Below, piece by piece: positions 41,747 through 50,020 of a stretch of DNA of 64,000 nucleotides. The translations under genes were made by a program, and so were the position numbers. The DNA is taken from assembly GCA_901472455.1 (NCBI GenBank), contig LR590464.1:4650001-4714000 (forward strand). Direction: 5' to 3'. This DNA is from Leclercia adecarboxylata. GTDB lineage: Bacteria > Pseudomonadota > Gammaproteobacteria > Enterobacterales > Enterobacteriaceae. Below the pieces are notes generated by a model. That model worked only from the letters and a program-made list of their open reading frames with translations, made no database searches and had not been told where the DNA came from. Positions within the stretch are counted from its first letter, which is position 1, and each line of letters begins with the position of its first letter.

Positions 41747-41768
41747 TGATATTCGATTCCTGAACAAT

Positions 41769-41800
41769 GCCGGGTGGCGGCTACGCCTTACCCGGCCTAC
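41769..41800 (+). repeat. REP/BIME-type palindrome between ugpB and ugpA
   Basis: GCCGGGTGGCGGCTACGCCT continues to TACCCGGCCTAC. This is a classical REP core, close to the copy at 5671-5700. Such elements often stabilise upstream mRNA ends inside operons. Confidence 0.82.
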
Positions 41801-41808
41801 AAAACATA

Positions 41809-41996
41809 CCCCTCACCCCGGCCCTCTCCCCAAAGGGGCGAGGGAGAAAAGACGGCGCCGTGCACTCTCCTCTCCCCAAAGGGGCGAGGGAGAAAAGACG
41901 GCTCCGTGCAGTCACCTCGCCCCAAAGTGGCCAGAGAGAAAAAGACGGCTCCGTACCGTCCCCTCTCCCCTGTGGGGAGAGGGTTAGGGTGAGGGG
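41809..41996. repeat. Second 45-bp repeat array with inverted ends, inside the ugp operon
   Basis: CTCTCCCCAAAGGGGCGAGG followed by GAGAAAAGACGGCTCCGTGC recurs with starts near 41825, 41871, 41915 and 41961. It is the reverse orientation of the 35.6-kb array (AAAAGACGG-CCGTGC against GCACGG-GTCTTTT). It begins CCTCACCCCGGCCCTCTCCC and ends GGGAGAGGGTTAGGGTGAGG, again inverted copies. Confidence 0.85.
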
Positions 41997-42007
41997 TAAG
42001 GTTTTAA

Positions 42008-43324
42008 TTAAGACTTCGTCGACTGCTCAAAGCGGCGCAGCAGCTGGTTACCACGCTCTACTGCGGCATCCAGCGCCTGTTGTGGCGATTTTTTACCGGT
42101 CCACACGCTCTCCAGCTCTTCGTCCACAATGGTACGGATCTGCGGCATGTTGCCCAGGCGCAGGCCTTTGGTGTACGGCAATGGTGGCTTGTTCAGCATC
42201 TGACGCGTGGCGATATCCGCACCCGGGTTCTTGTCATAGAAGCCCTGCTCGCGGGTCAGGTCATACGCGGCTTTGGTGATCGGCAGGTAGCCGGTCTTCT
42301 GGTGCCATTCGGCTGCGTTTTCTGGCTTCGCCAGGAAGTCGAGGAACTCTGCCACGCCTTTATAGGTCGTGTTATCTTTGCCCTGCATCACCCACAGGCT
42401 CGCTCCGCCGATGATGGCGTTCTGCGGCGCGCCTTTCGAGTCGGCGTCGTACGGCATCATGCCCACGCCGTAGTTGAATTTGGCGTAGTGACGGATGTCC
42501 GCCAGCGAGCCGGAAGAGGCGGTAGTAATCGCGCAATCGCCGTTGTAGAACTTCTCGGTGGATTCGTCTTTACGCCCGAAGTAGCTGAAATCGCCCTTCT
42601 TGTTCAACTCTTGCAGCAGAGCAATATGTTTCACCTGCTCTGGCTTGTTGAACTCCAGTACCGCGTTGGTGCCGTTGAAACCGTTATTTTCGGTGGCGAC
42701 CGGCTGGCCGTGCCAGGCGCTGAAGTTCTCGATCTGGATCCAACCCTGCCAGCCGCTGGCGTAGCCACACTTCATGCCTGCGGCTTTCAGTTTGGCCGTG
42801 TACTCCGCCAGATCCTGCCAGGTTTTCGGCGGCTGCTCCGGGTCTAAACCGGCTTTCTTGAAGGCGTCTTTGTTGTAGTACAGCACCGGGGTGGAGCTGT
42901 TAAACGGCTGAGAAAGCAGATGACCGGATTTGGAGTCGGTGTAGTAGCCGGAGACCGTTGGCACGAACTGGGATTCGTCGAAGTTAATGCCCGCGTCTTT
43001 AAACACTTCGTACACCGGCTTAATGGCTTTGGAGGCCATCATGGTGGCGGTACCCACTTCGTAAACCTGTAACAGCGCCGGGGCGTTGCCGGTACGGAAC
43101 GCGGCGATACCGGCGCTCAGGCTCTGCTCGTAGTTACCTTTGTACACCGGCACAATTTTGTAATCCGGGTGGGTGTCGTTGAAACGTTGCGCCAGGGAGT
43201 CAACTTCTTTACCCAACTCCCCTTCCATGGAATGCCAGAACGGAATAGTGGTGACGGCCATTGCGTTAGTCGCAAAAGCCAGACCCATTGCCAGACCCAA
43301 AGCTGTGTGTCGTAACGATGTCAT
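42008..43324 (-). CDS. ugpB: Glycerol-3-phosphate periplasmic binding protein UgpB
   Basis: The substrate-binding protein of the Ugp system, which binds sn-glycerol-3-phosphate and glycerophosphocholine. The start at 43324 (MTSLRHTALGLAMGLAFATN) is preferred because AGAGAG lies seven bases upstream and the length becomes 438 residues, as in E. coli; an ATG two codons further out is the alternative. The signal peptide ends at ATNAMAVTTIPFWHSMEGE. YYNKDAFKKAGLDPEQPPKT, YASGWQGWIQIENFSAW and NGDCAITTASSGSLADIRHY are conserved binding-site regions. The frame is intact. First gene of ugpBAECQ, with a Pho box upstream. Confidence 0.96.
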   Translation of the reverse strand: MTSLRHTALGLAMGLAFATNAMAVTTIPFWHSMEGELGKEVDSLAQRFNDTHPDYKIVPVYKGNYEQSLSAGIAAFRTGNAPALLQVYEVGTATMMASKAIKPVYEVFKDAGINFDESQFVPTVSGYYTDSKSGHLLSQPFNSSTPVLYYNKDAFKKAGLDPEQPPKTWQDLAEYTAKLKAAGMKCGYASGWQGWIQIENFSAWHGQPVATENNGFNGTNAVLEFNKPEQVKHIALLQELNKKGDFSYFGRKDESTEKFYNGDCAITTASSGSLADIRHYAKFNYGVGMMPYDADSKGAPQNAIIGGASLWVMQGKDNTTYKGVAEFLDFLAKPENAAEWHQKTGYLPITKAAYDLTREQGFYDKNPGADIATRQMLNKPPLPYTKGLRLGNMPQIRTIVDEELESVWTGKKSPQQALDAAVERGNQLLRRFEQSTKS

Positions 43325-43419
43325 TGTCATCTCTCTTATTGTGCCGGATGCGCGATATCACGCGTTTTGTGCTCGCGAGGTAACATGACATGCTCGAATT
43401 ACAGAAAAATAACCGTTTG

Positions 43420-43438
43420 TTTACAGTGATATGACAAC
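43420..43438 (-). promoter_or_regulatory. Candidate Pho box of the ugp operon
   Basis: On the minus strand TTGTCATATCACTGTAAAC fits the Pho box CTGTCAT-N4-CTGTCAT with one strong half. A further CTGTAAT/ATGTCAT pair follows closer to the gene (43386-43404). Control by PhoB under phosphate limitation is known for E. coli ugp. Confidence 0.65.
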
Positions 43439-43476
43439 AAGGCGTCAGGGGGATGATGGTTGTGTGAAGGGGTTGG

Positions 43477-43738
43477 GTGCGGCCCGTTGCCCTCACCCCG
43501 ACCCTCTCCCACAGGGAGAGAGAGAAAACACTAAAAAGGCAACGTGCGTTGCCTTTTGCTTGTACCTTGTGCGGCCCGTTGCCCTCACCCCGGCCCCCTC
43601 CCACAGGGAGAGGGAGAAAACACTAAAAAGGCAACGTGCGTTGCCTTTTGCTTCTACCTTGTGCGGCCTGTTGCCCTCTCCCACAGGGAGAGGGAGCAAA
43701 CATTAAAAAAGGCAACTTACGTTGCCTTTTTGCTTTTA
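43477..43738. repeat. 92-bp triplicate block carrying terminator hairpins after livF
   Basis: Units starting GTGCGGCC at 43477, 43569 and 43661 each hold a CCTCTCCCACAGGGAGAGG palindrome followed by AAAAGGCAACGTGCGTTGCC with T on either side. The third copy lacks part of its palindrome and has AACTTACGTT in the loop. Every copy can form an intrinsic terminator for livF on the minus strand. No gene lies here. Confidence 0.87.
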
Positions 43739-44452
43739 CTATCCGCCGAGGTAAGCGCTTCTGACGGCTTCGTTCGCCAGCAGCGCGTCGCCGGTATCTT
43801 CCAGCACCACCCGACCATTCTCCAGCACGTAGCCGCGATCCGCGAGCTTCAGCGCCTGGTTGGCGTTTTGCTCCACGAGGAAGATGGTCATCCCTTCGCT
43901 ACGCAACTGCTCGATGGTGTCGAAGATCTGCTGAATGATAATGGGTGCCAGCCCGAGCGAAGGTTCGTCGAGCAGCAGCAGACGCGGCTGGCTCATCAGC
44001 GCGCGGCCGATCGCCAGCATCTGCTGTTCCCCGCCGGACATGGTGCCCGCCCGCTGAATACGACGCTCAAACAGGCGTGGGAACAGGTCATACACCCGTT
44101 TAATACGGGTCTGGAACTGTTCGCGCTCGGCAAAGAAGCCGCCCATCGCCAGGTTCTCTTCCACCGTCATACGTGAAAAGACGCGACGCCCTTCCGGGAC
44201 AATCGCCACGGCTTCACGCATGATTTTGGCGGTCTGCCAGTCGGTAATGTCTTTCCCATCAAAAACGATACGCCCGCTGGTGGCGCGCGGGTCGCCACAT
44301 AGGGTGCCCAGCAACGTGGTTTTGCCCGCGCCGTTGGCACCAATCAGGGTCACAATCTCTCCCTGGTTGATGTGCAGGCTGACGTCGTGCAGGGCCTGGA
44401 TCTTGCCGTAGTGGGCATTAACCTTGTCAAAAGATAACATCACTTTATCCAT
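43739..44452 (-). CDS. livF: Branched-chain amino acid ABC transporter ATPase LivF
   Basis: One of the two ATPases of LIV-I/LS transport. The start MDKVMLSFDKVNAHYGKIQA at 44452 gives 237 residues, as in E. coli. Walker A is LIGANGAGKTTLLGTLCG, the signature is AGTMSGGEQQMLAIGRALMS, Walker B is LLLLDEPSLGLAPIIIQQIF and the H-type switch is FLVEQNANQAL. The frame is intact. It follows livG by one base. Last gene of livKHMGF, ending in the triplicate terminator block. Confidence 0.97.
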   Translation of the reverse strand: MDKVMLSFDKVNAHYGKIQALHDVSLHINQGEIVTLIGANGAGKTTLLGTLCGDPRATSGRIVFDGKDITDWQTAKIMREAVAIVPEGRRVFSRMTVEENLAMGGFFAEREQFQTRIKRVYDLFPRLFERRIQRAGTMSGGEQQMLAIGRALMSQPRLLLLDEPSLGLAPIIIQQIFDTIEQLRSEGMTIFLVEQNANQALKLADRGYVLENGRVVLEDTGDALLANEAVRSAYLGG

Positions 44453-44453
44453 C

Positions 44454-45221
44454 TTATGCCTCACCCAGGTATGCGCGGATCACGTCCGGGTTGTTGCGAA
44501 TCTCTTCCGGCGTACCGTTCGCCAGCGGCGTGCCCTGGTTCACCACGTAAATGCGGTCCGAAATGCCCATCACCAGCTTCATATCATGCTCAATCAGCAG
44601 GATAGTGGTGTCGTGATGGTTACGCAGCTCGACAATCAGCTCGTCCAGCTCTTTGGTCTCTTTCGGGTTGAGGCCCGCCGCCGGTTCGTCGAGCATCAGG
44701 ATCTGCGGCTGCGTCACCATGCAGCGGATAATCTCCAGACGACGCTGGTCGCCGTAGGCCAGATTGCTGGCCTGACGGTTAGCGTGTTGCAGCAGGCCGA
44801 TGCGGTCGAGCCAGGTGGCGGCGCGATCCAGCGCTTCATCCTGCGCCCGGCGGAAGGCCGGGGTTTTCAGCAGGCCGGAAAACAGCCCGGTTTTGAGCTG
44901 CTGATGCTGTGCCACCAGCAGGTTCTCAATCACCGTCATCTCACGGAACAGACGCACGTGCTGGAAGGTACGCACCACGCCCATGCGGGCAATCTGCTGG
45001 CCCGGCAGCCCTTCCAGATGTTTGTCACCCAGCATAATGGTGCCACCCGTCGGCTTATAGAAGCCGGTCAGGCAGTTGAACACCGTGGTTTTACCCGCGC
45101 CGTTCGGGCCAATCAGGGAAACGATCTCTTTTTGATGCAGATCCAGCGACACGTTGTTGACCGCCAGCAGGCCGCCAAAACGCATCATCAGGCCGTTAAC
45201 GGATAATAATGGCTGACTCAT
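44454..45221 (-). CDS. livG: Branched-chain amino acid ABC transporter ATPase LivG
   Basis: The second ATPase, 255 residues and intact. It starts MSQPLLSVNGLMMRFGGLLA. Walker A is LIGPNGAGKTTVFNCLTGFY, the signature region is ASNLAYGDQRRLEIIRCMVT, Walker B is ILMLDEPAAGLNPKETKEL, and LLIEHDMKLVMGISDRIYVV holds the switch histidine. The start overlaps livM by four bases. It forms a heterodimer with LivF below the LivHM channel. Confidence 0.97.
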   Translation of the reverse strand: MSQPLLSVNGLMMRFGGLLAVNNVSLDLHQKEIVSLIGPNGAGKTTVFNCLTGFYKPTGGTIMLGDKHLEGLPGQQIARMGVVRTFQHVRLFREMTVIENLLVAQHQQLKTGLFSGLLKTPAFRRAQDEALDRAATWLDRIGLLQHANRQASNLAYGDQRRLEIIRCMVTQPQILMLDEPAAGLNPKETKELDELIVELRNHHDTTILLIEHDMKLVMGISDRIYVVNQGTPLANGTPEEIRNNPDVIRAYLGEA

Positions 45222-46495
45222 GCCTGCTCTCCTTTCGCTTGCCCGTTTTTCAGTTTCAGCTGTGGACGGGTCATCGGCAGCAAGCCCTGCGGACGCCAGA
45301 TCATCATCAGTACCATCAAACCACCCAGCATCAGCATGCTGTACTCGTTAAAGTCACGCATCAGCTCGCGGGAGACCACCAGCAGGATAGCCGCGAGGAT
45401 CACCGCGAACTGCGACCCCATCCCACCCAGAACCACAATCGCCAGCACGAAAGCGGATTCGGCGAAGGTGAAGGATTCCGGGCTGACGAAGCCCTGACGC
45501 GCGGCGAACAGCGTGCCAGCGAAACCGGCAAACGCGGCGCTGATGGTAAAGGCGGTCAGCTTGATGCGGGTCGGGTTCAGGCCCAGGGAGCGACAGGCGA
45601 TCTCATCTTCACGCAGCGCTTCCCACGCACGGCCCAGCGGCATACGCAGCAGACGGTTAATCACGAACAGGGTGATGACCACCAGCAGCAGCGCCACCAG
45701 GTAGAGCCAAATCACGCGGTCGGACGGGTCGTACTTAATGCCAAAGAAGTTGCTGAAGGTATCCCAGCCGCCTTCACGTGCAGAACGGCTGAACTCCAGG
45801 CCGAAGAAGGTCGGTTTCGGGATCTGGCTGATACCGTTCGGGCCACCGGTCACTTCGGTATTGTTAAGCAGCAGGATACGGACGATTTCGCCGAAGCCTA
45901 AGGTCACAATCGCCAGATAGTCGCCACGCAGGCGCAGCACCGGGAAGCCGAGCAGGAAGCCCGCTGCGGCAGAGACCAGCCCCGCCAGCGGCAGACAGGT
46001 CCAGAAGCCGAGACCGTAATAGTGGTTCAGCAGGGCAAAGGTGTAAGCGCCAATGGCATAGAAACCGCCATAGCCCAGCACCAACAGTCCAGACAGACCC
46101 ACCACCACGTTCAGACCAAGACCGAGGATCACGTAAATCATGGTCAGGGTGGCGATATCCACCGTGCCGCGTGACACCATGAATGGCCATGCTACAGCAG
46201 CCACCAGCAGCGCCACGAGGAACAGCTTCTGTTTAACGGTGGAACCGTCAATCGCAGGCAATACAAACTTCGGCCCGGAGACGCTTTTCAGTGTCTTCTG
46301 GAAAACCGGACGCAGCACCTGGAAGAAAAAGACCACTGCAGTGCCCACAAAGACCCACTGCCAGCGGATATCCGCCGCGGAATCCACGACCAGCTTAGTG
46401 CCGCTCAGCTCCAGCTGAACGCCCATGAAGACGCTCGCCAGCACGAAGAACATCGCTGCCGAGAGCAGCGCCATTGCAAAATGCATCGGTTTCAT
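45218..46495 (-). CDS. livM: Branched-chain amino acid ABC transporter permease LivM
   Basis: An intact 425-residue permease. It starts MKPMHFAMALLSAAMFFVLA and has about ten hydrophobic segments. The LivM-type core reads VVGLSGLLVLGYGGFYAIGA and the coupling loop is GRAWEALREDEIACRSLGLN. The N-terminal third, before residue 110, is longer than in many LivM homologues, as is normal for enterobacteria. Overlaps livH by four bases. Confidence 0.97.
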   Translation of the reverse strand: MKPMHFAMALLSAAMFFVLASVFMGVQLELSGTKLVVDSAADIRWQWVFVGTAVVFFFQVLRPVFQKTLKSVSGPKFVLPAIDGSTVKQKLFLVALLVAAVAWPFMVSRGTVDIATLTMIYVILGLGLNVVVGLSGLLVLGYGGFYAIGAYTFALLNHYYGLGFWTCLPLAGLVSAAAGFLLGFPVLRLRGDYLAIVTLGFGEIVRILLLNNTEVTGGPNGISQIPKPTFFGLEFSRSAREGGWDTFSNFFGIKYDPSDRVIWLYLVALLLVVITLFVINRLLRMPLGRAWEALREDEIACRSLGLNPTRIKLTAFTISAAFAGFAGTLFAARQGFVSPESFTFAESAFVLAIVVLGGMGSQFAVILAAILLVVSRELMRDFNEYSMLMLGGLMVLMMIWRPQGLLPMTRPQLKLKNGQAKGEQA

Positions 46496-47418
46496 ACTTT
46501 CTCTACCTCCGGACGACCCAGAATACCGGTAGGCATGACCAGCAGGACCAGAATCAGCAGGGCGAAGGAGACCACATCTTTATATTCGGTACTCAGGTAG
46601 GCAGAGGAGAGCGCTTCGGCCACGCCCAGGATCAGGCCGCCGATCATTGCCCCCGGAATACTGCCGATACCGCCCAGAACGGCTGCGGTAAAGGCTTTCA
46701 TCCCGGCCATAAAGCCGATGTACGGGTTAATTACGCCGTAGAACTGACCGAGCAATACCCCTGCTACCGCCGCCATCGCCGCCCCAATCACGAAGGTCAG
46801 AGCGATCACGCGGTCGGTATTAATGCCGAGCAGGCTCGCCATTTTCAGGTCTTCCGCGCAGGCGCGGCAGGCGCGGCCCATACGGGAGTAACGGATGAAA
46901 AGGGTCAGCGCCAGCATGGCGACAAAGGTGACAATCCAGATCACCAGCTGCATGGTGGTAATCGACGCTGAGAAGTTCTCGCTCGCGCCAACAATCCACT
47001 GGCCGTTGAACAGGCTTGGCAGCGCCACGTCGCGCGACCCTTCGGTCAGGCTGACGTAGTTTTGCAGGAAAATGGACATACCGATTGCGGAGATCAGCGC
47101 GATCAGGCGCTTGGAGCTACGCACCGGGCGATAGGCCACCCGTTCGATACTCCAGCCATAGGCGCTGGCAATGATAATCGCCCCGACAAACCCGGCGGCC
47201 ACCAGCAGCCAGCTGCTGTCGATCCCCATCATCATCAGCGCGGCGATAATCATAAAGGAGACATAACTGCCGATCATGTACACCTCGCCATGGGCGAAGT
47301 TGATCATGCCGATAATGCCATACACCATCGTGTAGCCGATGGCGATCAGTGCGTAGGTGCTTCCCAGCGTGACGCCGTTAAACATCTGCTGCAAAAAATA
47401 GAGAAACTGCTCGGACAT
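46492..47418 (-). CDS. livH: Branched-chain amino acid ABC transporter permease LivH
   Basis: An intact 308-residue permease. It starts MSEQFLYFLQQMFNGVTLGS and contains YALIAIGYTMVYGIIGMINF, diagnostic of LivH, and the coupling loop RMGRACRACAEDLKMASLLG. Eight or so hydrophobic segments are present. It partners LivM. A 50-nt gap with a stem-loop separates it from livK. Confidence 0.97.
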   Translation of the reverse strand: MSEQFLYFLQQMFNGVTLGSTYALIAIGYTMVYGIIGMINFAHGEVYMIGSYVSFMIIAALMMMGIDSSWLLVAAGFVGAIIIASAYGWSIERVAYRPVRSSKRLIALISAIGMSIFLQNYVSLTEGSRDVALPSLFNGQWIVGASENFSASITTMQLVIWIVTFVAMLALTLFIRYSRMGRACRACAEDLKMASLLGINTDRVIALTFVIGAAMAAVAGVLLGQFYGVINPYIGFMAGMKAFTAAVLGGIGSIPGAMIGGLILGVAEALSSAYLSTEYKDVVSFALLILVLLVMPTGILGRPEVEKV

Positions 47419-47436
47419 AAGATAACCTTTCTAGTC

Positions 47437-47457
47437 CCGCCCGGTCATGCCGGGCGG
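47437..47457. other. Stem-loop between livK and livH
   Basis: Arms CCGCCCGG and CCGGGCGG enclose TCATG. No T run follows on the minus strand, so it is more likely an mRNA-stabilising or attenuating hairpin that lowers livHMGF expression relative to livK. Confidence 0.5.
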
Positions 47458-47468
47458 TGGGATAATGA

Positions 47469-48578
47469 TTATTTGGCGACCGAGGATGAACCGTCGGCGT
47501 GCCACTTAAAGACACCAAACTCAAATCCCTTCAGATCGCCTTTCTCGTCCCAGTTCAGCGGCCCAATCACGGTGTTTGCCCCGTGTGCTTTTAAATCTTT
47601 AATCAGATCCTGCGGTGCTTTGCTGCCGGTACGATCCATGGCAGTCGCCAGAGACTGTACGGCGGCATAGGTGATCCAGACGTACGGACCACTCGCGTCT
47701 TTCTTCTGCGCTTTCAGGGCGTCGACGATAGCAGCGTTAGCCGGATCCTGGTCATAGCGTTTTGGCATCGTCACCAGCATGCCCTCACCCGCGTCGCCGG
47801 CAATGTTCGACAGCGAGGCGTTACCTACCCCTTCCGGCCCCATAAACTGGGTTTTCAGACCGACAGCGCGTGCCTGACGCAGCATCTGGCCCATTTCCGG
47901 GTAGTAGCCACCGTAGTAAACGAAGTCGATGTTCTCTTTTTGCAGACGCGCCAGCAGCGCCGAGAAATCTTTCTCGCCCGCAGTGATGCCGTCAAAGAAG
48001 ACCACGTTCGCGCCGCCTTTTTTCAGGCCATCCTGCACCGAACGGGCCAGCCCTTCGCCGTACTGCTGCTTATCGTGAATGATGGCGATACGCTGCGGCT
48101 TGACGCTGTCGATGATGTACTTCGCCGCCGTCGGTCCCTGAGAGGAGTCCAGACCGGCGGTACGCATGATGTACTGATAGCCGCGCTGGGTCAGCTCAGG
48201 GTTAGTGGCGCCTGGCGTAATCATCAGGATGCCTTCGTCTTCATAGATATCGGACGCAGGCTGTGTGGAGGAGGAGCAGAGATGGCCAATCACATACTGA
48301 ATACCATCGTTAACAATTTTGTTGGCGACGGCGACGGCTTGTTTCGGGTCGCAGGCATCGTCATATTCCACGCCGACCAGTTTGTCGCCTTTAATACCGC
48401 CTTTGGCGTTGATGTCTTTAATGGCCTGGCGCGCGCCGTTGAACTCCATATCGCCCCACTGGGCAACAGGGCCGGACAGCGCACCAACAATGGCAACTTT
48501 AATATCGTCCGCCGCAGCGGTATGTGAGATCGCCAGTGCAACCATCCCCGCGACTAATGTTTTCGCGTTCATTCTCAT
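47469..48578 (-). CDS. livK: Leucine-specific periplasmic binding protein LivK
   Basis: LivK binds leucine and delivers it to LivHMGF. The start MRMNAKTLVAGMVALAISHT at 48578 gives 369 residues, as in E. coli; the signal peptide ends at HTAAADDIKVAIVG. VIGHLCSSSTQPASDIYEDE and FDGITAGEKDFSALLARLQK are the conserved binding-protein blocks. The frame is intact. It is a close paralogue of LivJ at 52-53 kb. The 424-nt gap to panM (48579-49002) is AT-rich and holds the livK promoter; I see no gene there. Confidence 0.96.
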   Translation of the reverse strand: MRMNAKTLVAGMVALAISHTAAADDIKVAIVGALSGPVAQWGDMEFNGARQAIKDINAKGGIKGDKLVGVEYDDACDPKQAVAVANKIVNDGIQYVIGHLCSSSTQPASDIYEDEGILMITPGATNPELTQRGYQYIMRTAGLDSSQGPTAAKYIIDSVKPQRIAIIHDKQQYGEGLARSVQDGLKKGGANVVFFDGITAGEKDFSALLARLQKENIDFVYYGGYYPEMGQMLRQARAVGLKTQFMGPEGVGNASLSNIAGDAGEGMLVTMPKRYDQDPANAAIVDALKAQKKDASGPYVWITYAAVQSLATAMDRTGSKAPQDLIKDLKAHGANTVIGPLNWDEKGDLKGFEFGVFKWHADGSSSVAK

Positions 48579-49002
48579 CCAGGAATCCCCATTCGTGACG
48601 TGATGTATATATTTTGTTTTATTATGGTTAAAAAGCATTCTGTACTTTTATTAAACAACGCAACTTTTGCTATTGCCTTTAATGGTTTAGCGCAGTTTTT
48701 TACTAAAAACCAGACTAAAATCTCTATATTTCAGGCGATTAAGCAAAGATAATATTCTGAAAACAGACAGAGATAAACAAATAAAAGCGCGATTTGCAGC
48801 ATAAAATAACGGTACAAAGCGCCGAATAAAACGCTACCTTTTAGGTTAAAATTCTGGTTATTTTTCGATCCCTGCGTTTTAAGACTACGCAACGTAACGC
48901 TAAAAAAGTAATCAGCTAGAGAATGGGTTTAAAAAGTGGAAGCGTCTGACAGAATAAATTGAGTACACTGCCCGCACTCTTTTTGATTTGGACAAGCAGC
49001 TA

Positions 49003-49385
49003 ATGAAACTGACCATCCACCGTCTGGAGAACTTTAGCGACCAGGATCACATCGACCTCAACAAGATCTGGCCGGAATATTCCCCTCCTCACTTACCGTT
49101 GATGAAACACACCGTATTTATGCTGCGCGTTTTAATGAGCGGCTATTAGGCGCAGTGCGGGTGACGCTGAGCGGTACGCAAGGCGCGCTGGACTCCCTAC
49201 GCGTGCGTGAAGTCACCCGCCGTCGCGGCGTGGGGCAGTATTTGATTGAAGAAGTGATACGCGATAACCCGAGCGTAACCTCGTGGTGGATGGCGGATGT
49301 CGGCGTGGAAGACCGGGGCGTGATGGCGGCCTTTATGCAGGCGCTGGGGTTTACGGCGCAGGAAAATGGCTGGGTAAAACAGTAA
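49003..49385 (+). CDS. panM: PanD maturation factor PanM (one frameshift)
   Basis: PanM (PanZ) is a GNAT-fold protein that triggers self-cleavage of the aspartate decarboxylase PanD and represses it when coenzyme A is high. The start MKLTIHRLENFSDQDHIDLN is as in E. coli. A lost A near 49098 breaks the frame at SPPHLTVDETHRIYAARF. The acetyl-CoA loop LRVREVTRRRGVGQYLIEEV and the end AFMQALGFTAQENGWVKQ are intact. Repaired length is 127 residues. In K-12 its neighbour is livJ; here two extra genes intervene. Confidence 0.93.
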
Positions 49386-49473
49386 TGCGCTAGCCCCCTG
49401 AGTTTACGCTACTCATAGCGTGAAGTATGATGCAGGAGTCTCTACAGGATCATGATGATCAGGAATTCAGCAT

Positions 49474-50016
49474 ATGGAAATGTATATAGCACTGGCGGCC
49501 ATTGCCGCCATTCTCATCTGGGCGGTAATCACCTACAACCGCTTTATCTCCCTGCGTCGCTTTAAAGACGAAGCCTGGAGCGGCATTGCCGTTCAGCTCA
49601 AGCGCCGTCACGATCTGGCGCCCAACCTGTTAAGCCTGGCGAAACGCTACGCCCTGCACGAAAAATCGTTGCTGGAAGAGATAGCACGTCAGCGTAGCGA
49701 TCTGACGGGCAATCCCCGTGAGATCGCCGATCGCGAGCGGCACTACGCTGGTATGCTGGGGCGGTTCTTCGCCGTGGCGGAAGCCTGGCCGGAACTGAAA
49801 GCCAGCGAAAATTTTATCGCCTTACAACAATCCGTTAGCGAAATAGAAGAGTCGCTCCAGCTGGCCCGCCGCTATTTCAACGGCACGGTGCGTGATTTTA
49901 ATATCCTGGTGGAATCCTTTCCCAGCCTGCTACTGGCCCGTCTGTTTAATTTCAAAGCGCAAGAGTTCTTCGAACTTGATAATCCGGCAGAAGCCAAAGC
50001 GCCACAGATGGAGTGA
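49474..50016 (+). CDS. LemA-family membrane protein
   Basis: An intact 180-residue protein. A single N-terminal transmembrane segment (residues 3-22, MYIALAAIAAILIWAVITY) is followed at once by the LemA signature YNRFISLRRFKDEAWSGIAV and QLKRRHDLAPNLLSLAKRYA. The remaining part is helical, with SEIEESLQLARRYFNGTVRD, as in the LemA four-helix fold. LemA proteins are membrane-anchored with an unknown function and are often paired with DUF2207 or TPM-domain proteins. Start at 49474; the stop lies 4 nt before the DUF2207 gene, so they form one operon. Not present at this site in E. coli K-12. Confidence 0.88.
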   Translation: MEMYIALAAIAAILIWAVITYNRFISLRRFKDEAWSGIAVQLKRRHDLAPNLLSLAKRYALHEKSLLEEIARQRSDLTGNPREIADRERHYAGMLGRFFAVAEAWPELKASENFIALQQSVSEIEESLQLARRYFNGTVRDFNILVESFPSLLLARLFNFKAQEFFELDNPAEAKAPQME

Positions 50017-50020
50017 TATT

